From contig CM055738.1 in the NCBI GenBank assembly GCA_029465975.1, forward strand, positions 1,518,116-1,582,115: a DNA stretch of 64,000 bases, given 5' to 3'. Source of the DNA: Dallia pectoralis (Eukaryota; Chordata; Actinopteri; Esociformes; Umbridae). The first letter of the stretch is position 1. The number at the start of each line of letters is the position of its first letter. Of the stretch, positions 59,871 to 64,000 are shown piece after piece. The notes beneath the pieces are model-generated. The model had not been told where the DNA came from. It made no database searches and worked only from the letters and a program-made list of their open reading frames with translations. Made by a program: the position numbers and the translations under genes.

Positions 59871-60262
59871 AAGAGGAGGGAGAGTTGGAGGGAGAAGAGG
59901 GGAGATGGAGGGAGAGGAGGGGGAGTTGGAGGGAGAGATGGAGGGGGAGATGGAGGGGGAGGAGGGAGAGGAGGGAGAGATGGAGGGAGAGGAGGGAGAG
60001 ATGGAGGGAGAGGAGGGAGAGATGGAGGGAGAGGAGGAGGGGGAGGAGGGAGAGAGGGGGAGGGAGAGATGGAGGGAGAGGAGGGGGAGTTGGAGGGAGA
60101 GATGGAGGGGGAGATGGAGGGGGAGGAGGGAGAGATGGAGGGGAGGAGGGAGAGATGGAGGGGAGGAGGGAGAGATGGAGGGAGAGGAGGAGGGGGAGGA
60201 GGGAGAGGAGGGAGAGAGGGGGAGGGAGAGATGGAGGGAGAGGAGGGCGAGAGAAGTAAGGA
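59871..60262. repeat. Purine-rich minisatellite
   Basis: About 390 bp of ggagggagaggagggagagatgg units, purines apart from T in gatgg and gttgg. Similar in style to the tract at 48217 but distinct in unit. Confidence 0.93.
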
Positions 60263-60330
60263 CGAGGCCCAGGGAGAGACAAAGATACAGAAGAGAGACG
60301 GTTAGGAGTAAGAGGATTGAGCTCTCCCCA

Positions 60331-60344
60331 CACGCACGCACACG

Positions 60345-60375
<31 letters not shown>

Positions 60376-60385
60376 ACGCACACGC

Positions 60386-60423
<38 letters not shown>
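60331..60423. repeat. (CA)n microsatellite with CACGCA
   Basis: About 90 bp of CA repeat with cgca interruptions. Confidence 0.93.
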
Positions 60424-60821
60424 GCACAAGCAGGCACCAACACATATATCAGACAGATAGAGTCTGAATATACCATCCCACAGTATCCAGACAGATCTAA
60501 TCCCAGATTGTAATCCCAGAACTGTAAAAACCGTACAGTACAGATGGAAGTGAATCTGCTTTGTTTTCAGACATGGTTAATACTCTCTTCAGACAGAAAA
60601 CCAGATGTTGCATATGTGTGTGTGTGTGTGTGTGGGGGGGGGGACAGAACATTGCAATGTTTATTGCAGATAAGGCTTTAGTGTATAGTTCCTTTCTGGC
60701 TGTTTGGGGGTCTGGTTGGTGTGTGTGTGTGTGTGTTTGTGCATGTGAAGCAGTAAAGCTTCAGTCTTGGTTCATTTATAAACTAAACACCTCAACACAT
60801 CAACGCTCCTCAGCCTTCCAA
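60424..60821. other. Unique sequence with short GT runs
   Basis: TG runs at 60616-60634 (followed by G8-9) and 60719-60740. No exon noticed. Confidence 0.4.
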
Positions 60822-61342
60822 TGCAGTGTGTTGGTTTCTCCAGATCTCATTATGTCAATGCAGTGTGTTGGTTTCTCCAGATCTCATTGTGTCAATGCAG
60901 TGTGTTGGTTTCTCCAGATCTCATTGTGTCAATGCAGTGTGTTGGTTTCTCCAGATCTCATTATGTCAATGCAGTGTGTTGGTTTCTCCAGATCTCATTG
61001 TGTCAATGCAGTGTGTTGGTTTCTCCAGATCTCATTATGTCAATGCAGTGTGTTGGTTTCTCCAGATCTCATTGTGTCAATGCAGTGTGTTGGTTTCTCC
61101 AGATCTCATTGTGTCAATGCAGTGTGTTGGTTTCTCCAGATCTCATTATGTCAATGCAGTGTGTTGGTTTCTCCAGATCTCATTGTGTCAATGCAGTGTG
61201 TTGGTTTCTCCAGATCTCATTGTGTCAATGCAGTGTGTTGGTTTCTCCAGATCTCATTGTGTCAATGCAGTGTGTTGGTTTCTCCAGATCTCATTGTGTC
61301 AATGCAGTGTGTTGGTTTCTCCAGATCTCATTGTGTCAATGC
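60822..61342. repeat. 37-bp minisatellite, 14 copies, interrupted by LTR element
   Basis: TGTGTTGGTTTCTCCAGATC plus 17 bases, with tgtc/atgtc variants. The last copy stops in mid-unit at ...gtcaatgc exactly where the LTR element begins, so the element landed inside the array. Confidence 0.95.
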
Positions 61343-61707
61343 TGTCACGATTGGTGTGGGGGCGTGGCTACACAGACCTTTCGGTGATTCACTTCCTTGT
61401 TTATGTTTTGTCACTCAGCTGTTTCTGATTGTATTCTACTGGGCTATAAAAGGGGAGCTAACAAGTCACTCCTTGTTCAGCATTATTTGTATGTCACGGT
61501 TGCTTTAGAGGTGAGTGGGGATATTTACTGTTGTTATTGAACATTTCGTAGAAGACGCTATATGCGCACTTTGATTTCATTTAACAGTTTAGTGTTTCGC
61601 CGTTCACGGTTTGTTTTATGTTGAGTTACTTATAATAAAACGACTGAACGGATACCTGGCTCTGCTTATGGCTTGCTACACCACACTACGCCGGTCAATC
61701 CATGACA
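61343..61707 (+). repeat. 5' LTR with TATA box and poly(A) signal
   Basis: 365 bp bounded by TGTCA/TGACA. TATAAAAG at 61445-61452 and AATAAA at 61634-61639 are spaced as promoter and poly(A) signal in an LTR. The second LTR copy is not in the window, so the boundary is inferred from the ends and from the analogy with the other element. Confidence 0.72.
61445..61452 (+). promoter_or_regulatory. TATA box of the LTR
   Basis: TATAAAAG about 100 bp into the LTR, in GC-poor surroundings. Confidence 0.6.
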
Positions 61708-61709
61708 GA

Positions 61710-63800
61710 ATGCTGAACCAACAAAGAAGCCAGCGGAGCCAGCAGACGGTGAGTGGATTCCTCGGGGGGGCAAGCTATAGCGCCCCGAAGGATGAAGCTC
61801 ACCGTCGCACCACGGAGCAGTGGGACTGGGGTAAGCCGGAGACGCCCGAAGAGGAGTATAGGCGCCTCCGTGCTTACTTCGGGTATGAGCCACCGATGCA
61901 GCTATCAGGGCCGATTACATCGGGTCCGCGGTCCCTCCCGGAGGAAGGCAAGAGGGCACCCGAAGGCGTCCCAAGAAGGTTTTTGGGGGAGCTAAGGAGG
62001 TGTTCCGGGAGGACCGCGGAGAGAGCACCCACGGTCCTGGTGCTGCAGGAACGGCCACCCACTGCTCCGGGGCTGCAGACAGGGGGAGGGAAACCCCTGG
62101 AGCTACAGCCACTACCCCCGCCGTGGGAAGACCCTTTTCGGCCGCCGACGACAGGGACAGAAAAACCCCCGGAGGGGTTGGATGAACAGCCCTCAGCTGT
62201 TATTAGGACGTGGTGGAGGACATGGCTGGAGCTACAGCCACAAACCCCGCAGTGGGAAGACCCTTTTCGGCCACCGACGTCAGGGACAGAAAAACCCCCG
62301 GAGGGGTTGGATGAACAGCCCTCGGCTGTTATTAGGACGTGGTGGAGGACATGGCTGGATTTCCAAGAGCCAGCGCCTGAGATGGTCGCCACCACGCCTG
62401 CGCCCGAGATGGTCGCCACCATGCCAGCGCCCAAGAGGGCTGCCGCCGTCACGCCAGCGTCCACGATGGCTCCCGCCGTCACGCCAGCGTCCACGATGGC
62501 TCCCGCCGTCACGCCAGCGCTCAAGATGGCTGCTGCCGTCACGCCAGCGCTCAAGATGGCTGCCGTCGTCCCGCCGGCGCTCAAGATGGCTGTTGCCGTC
62601 ACGCCAGCGCCCACGATGGTTCCCGCCGTCACGCCAGCGTCCACGATGGCTCCCGCCGTCACGCCAGCGCTCAAGATGGCTGCTGCCGTCACGCCAGCGC
62701 TCAAGATGGCTGCCGTCGTCCCGCCGGCGCTCAAGATGGCTGTTGCCGTCACGCCAGCGCCCACGATGGTTCCCGCCGTCACGCCAGCGTCCACGATGGC
62801 TCCCGCCGTCACGCCAGCGCTCAAGATGGCTGCTGCCGTCACGCCAGCGCTCAAGATGGCTGCCGTCGTCCCGCCGGCGCTCAAGATGGCTGTTGCCGTC
62901 ACGCCAGCGTCCACGATGGTTCCCGCCGTCACGCCGGCGCTCAAGATGGCTGTTGCCGCATCGCCGCCCACAATGGCTGCCGCATCGCCGCCTACAATGG
63001 CTGCCGCATCGCCGCCCACAATGGCTGCCGCATCGCCGCCCACAATGGCTGCCGCATCGCCGCCCACAATGGCTGCCGCATCGCCGCCCACAATGGCTGC
63101 CGCATCGCCGCCCACAATGGCTGCCGCATCGCCGCCCACGAAGGCCGCGCCACGACGACGCTCACGATGGCCGCCGCCACGACGACGCTCACGATGGCCG
63201 CCGCCACGACCACGCTCACGATGGCCGCCGCCACGACCACGCTCCCGATGGCCGCCGCCACGACTACGCTCCCGATGGCCGCCGCCACGACTACGCTCCC
63301 GATGGCCGCCGCCACGACTACGCTCACGATGGCCGCCGCCACGACTACGCTCACGATGGCCGCCGCCACGACTACGCTCACGATGGCCGCCGCCACGACT
63401 ACGCTCACGATGGCCGCCGCCACGACTACGCTCACGATGGCCGCCGCCACGACGACGCTCACGATGGCCGCCGCCACGACGACGCTCACGATGGCCGCCG
63501 CCACGACGACGCTCACGATGGCCGCCGCCACGACTACGCTCACGATGGGCCGCCACGACTACGCTCACGATGGCCGCCGCCACGACTACGCTCACGATGG
63601 CCGCCGCCACGACCACGCTCACGATGGCCGCCGCCACGACTCACGCTCACGATGGCCGCCGCCACGACTACGCTCACGATGGCCGCCGCCACGACACCGC
63701 CCACGATGGCCGCCGCCACGACTGCGCCCCCGATGGCCGCCGCCACGACGGCGCCCACGATGGCCTCCGCCACCACGTCGCCCACGACGGCGGACTCTGA
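61710..63800 (+). CDS. Repeat-built frame of the second LTR element, frameshifted
   Basis: Starts MLNQQRSQRSQQTVSGFLGG two bases after the LTR, then TEQWDWGKPETPEEEYRRLR and FGYEPPMQL. A segment of about 126 bp is duplicated (62114-62239 and 62240-62365). From 62440 come 10-residue TPALKMAAAV units, then 8-residue ASPPTMAA units. At about 63140 a one-base loss moves the frame into Arg/Pro (RRRSRWPP), so the original TLTMAAAT reading continues in another frame to a stop near 63882. Unknown function; no gag, protease or polymerase domain is recognisable. Probably not translated as a single intact protein in this copy. Confidence 0.42.
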   Translation: MLNQQRSQRSQQTVSGFLGGASYSAPKDEAHRRTTEQWDWGKPETPEEEYRRLRAYFGYEPPMQLSGPITSGPRSLPEEGKRAPEGVPRRFLGELRRCSGRTAERAPTVLVLQERPPTAPGLQTGGGKPLELQPLPPPWEDPFRPPTTGTEKPPEGLDEQPSAVIRTWWRTWLELQPQTPQWEDPFRPPTSGTEKPPEGLDEQPSAVIRTWWRTWLDFQEPAPEMVATTPAPEMVATMPAPKRAAAVTPASTMAPAVTPASTMAPAVTPALKMAAAVTPALKMAAVVPPALKMAVAVTPAPTMVPAVTPASTMAPAVTPALKMAAAVTPALKMAAVVPPALKMAVAVTPAPTMVPAVTPASTMAPAVTPALKMAAAVTPALKMAAVVPPALKMAVAVTPASTMVPAVTPALKMAVAASPPTMAAASPPTMAAASPPTMAAASPPTMAAASPPTMAAASPPTMAAASPPTMAAASPPTKAAPRRRSRWPPPRRRSRWPPPRPRSRWPPPRPRSRWPPPRLRSRWPPPRLRSRWPPPRLRSRWPPPRLRSRWPPPRLRSRWPPPRLRSRWPPPRLRSRWPPPRRRSRWPPPRRRSRWPPPRRRSRWPPPRLRSRWAATTTLTMAAATTTLTMAAATTTLTMAAATTHAHDGRRHDYAHDGRRHDTAHDGRRHDCAPDGRRHDGAHDGLRHHVAHDGGL

Positions 63801-63995
63801 GCCGCACAAGATGGCGGACTCTGAGCCGCACAAGATGGCGGACTCTGAGCCGCACAAGATGGCGGACTCTCAGCCGCACTAGATGGCGGTCTCTCTGCCG
63901 CACTAGATGGCGGTCTCTCTGCCGCACTAGATGGCGGTCTCTCTGCCGCACTAGATGGCGGCCTCTCAGCCACCGAGGCCTTTTCAGGGCTGGAC
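62440..63995. repeat. 30/24/27-bp arrays with ATGGC motifs
   Basis: Successive arrays: 30-bp (gctcaagatggctgctgccg), 24-bp (gccgcccacaatggctgccg), 27-bp (acgctcacgatggccgccgc), then 24-bp (ccgcacaagatggcggactc) and a variant with tagatggcggtctc. Each unit has one ATGGC; the caagatggcgg units match the YY1 consensus exactly. Confidence 0.88.
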
Positions 63996-64000
63996 CTGCG

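Larger units (their letters stand above)
61343..64000 (+). mobile_element. LTR retrotransposon, 5' part, cut by window edge
   Basis: Begins with an LTR-like segment (61343-61707) that starts TGTCA and ends TGACA, followed two bases later by ATG and a repeat-built frame up to the window end. The arrangement (LTR, GA, ATG, acidic N-terminal part, then Lys-Met-Ala repeats) is the same as in the complete element at 24370-28056, though the sequences differ. No enzyme domain is visible in the part present. The 3' LTR and target duplication would be beyond 64000; the expected left duplication is AATGC. Confidence 0.78.

Noticed and set aside
57653..61342. Upstream nrp2 exons (F5/8 type C domain)
   Set aside because: I searched the unique stretches on the minus strand for the expected conserved segments and found none with splice sites.

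Overview
This is vertebrate nuclear DNA, most likely from a ray-finned fish of the salmon/pike group (Protacanthopterygii). The evidence is spliced genes with GT-AG introns, fish-style C2H2 zinc-finger genes whose first exon encodes a short acidic N-terminus, fish-type LTR elements, a LINE-2/Maui-like fragment, and scattered copies of a 'catttggaaca'-type short repeat that I associate with salmonid and pike genomes. The species assignment is inference. Well over half of the window is tandem repeat, so most long open frames here are repeat artefacts.

Layout: 1-511, flank with AATAAA hexamers; 512-10370, one 59-bp satellite array of about 165 copies; 12030-14343 (+), a 15-finger C2H2 gene; 14.6-16.4 kb, decayed zinc-finger and LINE fragments; 16983-17986 (-), a second, truncated C2H2 gene that shares its first exon with the first, so the two form a convergent inverted pair; 19.44-30.69 kb, a 39-bp minisatellite split by a unique spacer and by a complete LTR element (24370-28056) with 331-bp LTRs and a CTATC target-site duplication; 30.98-34.25 kb, more tandem arrays.

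From 35.8 to 54.6 kb the minus strand carries the 3' half of a neuropilin-2 gene (nrp2): Thr/Pro linker exon, three MAM-domain exons, a 33-nt microexon, an NRP2b-type terminal exon (42.3-42.7 kb), and an NRP2a-type terminal exon (35.8-36.1 kb), possibly preceded by a 63-nt exon. Every junction after the MAM domain is in the same phase, so these pieces can be combined in frame as alternatives. Almost every nrp2 intron holds a different minisatellite, including a 1.65-kb purine tract (C/U in the transcript), a telomere-like 17-bp array and a G-rich 14-bp array. The upstream nrp2 exons (CUB and F5/8 type C domains) were not found and probably lie beyond the right edge.

The right end (61343-64000) is the 5' part of a second LTR element with the same plan as the first: its ATG lies two bases after the LTR, no reverse transcriptase is seen, and the reading frame is made of short repeats that carry dozens of ATGGC motifs resembling YY1 sites. 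Both LTR elements sit inside minisatellite arrays. The most interesting items are this non-autonomous LTR family and the nrp2 alternative-ending region, where repeats and CTCF-like motifs overlap or adjoin splice sites.
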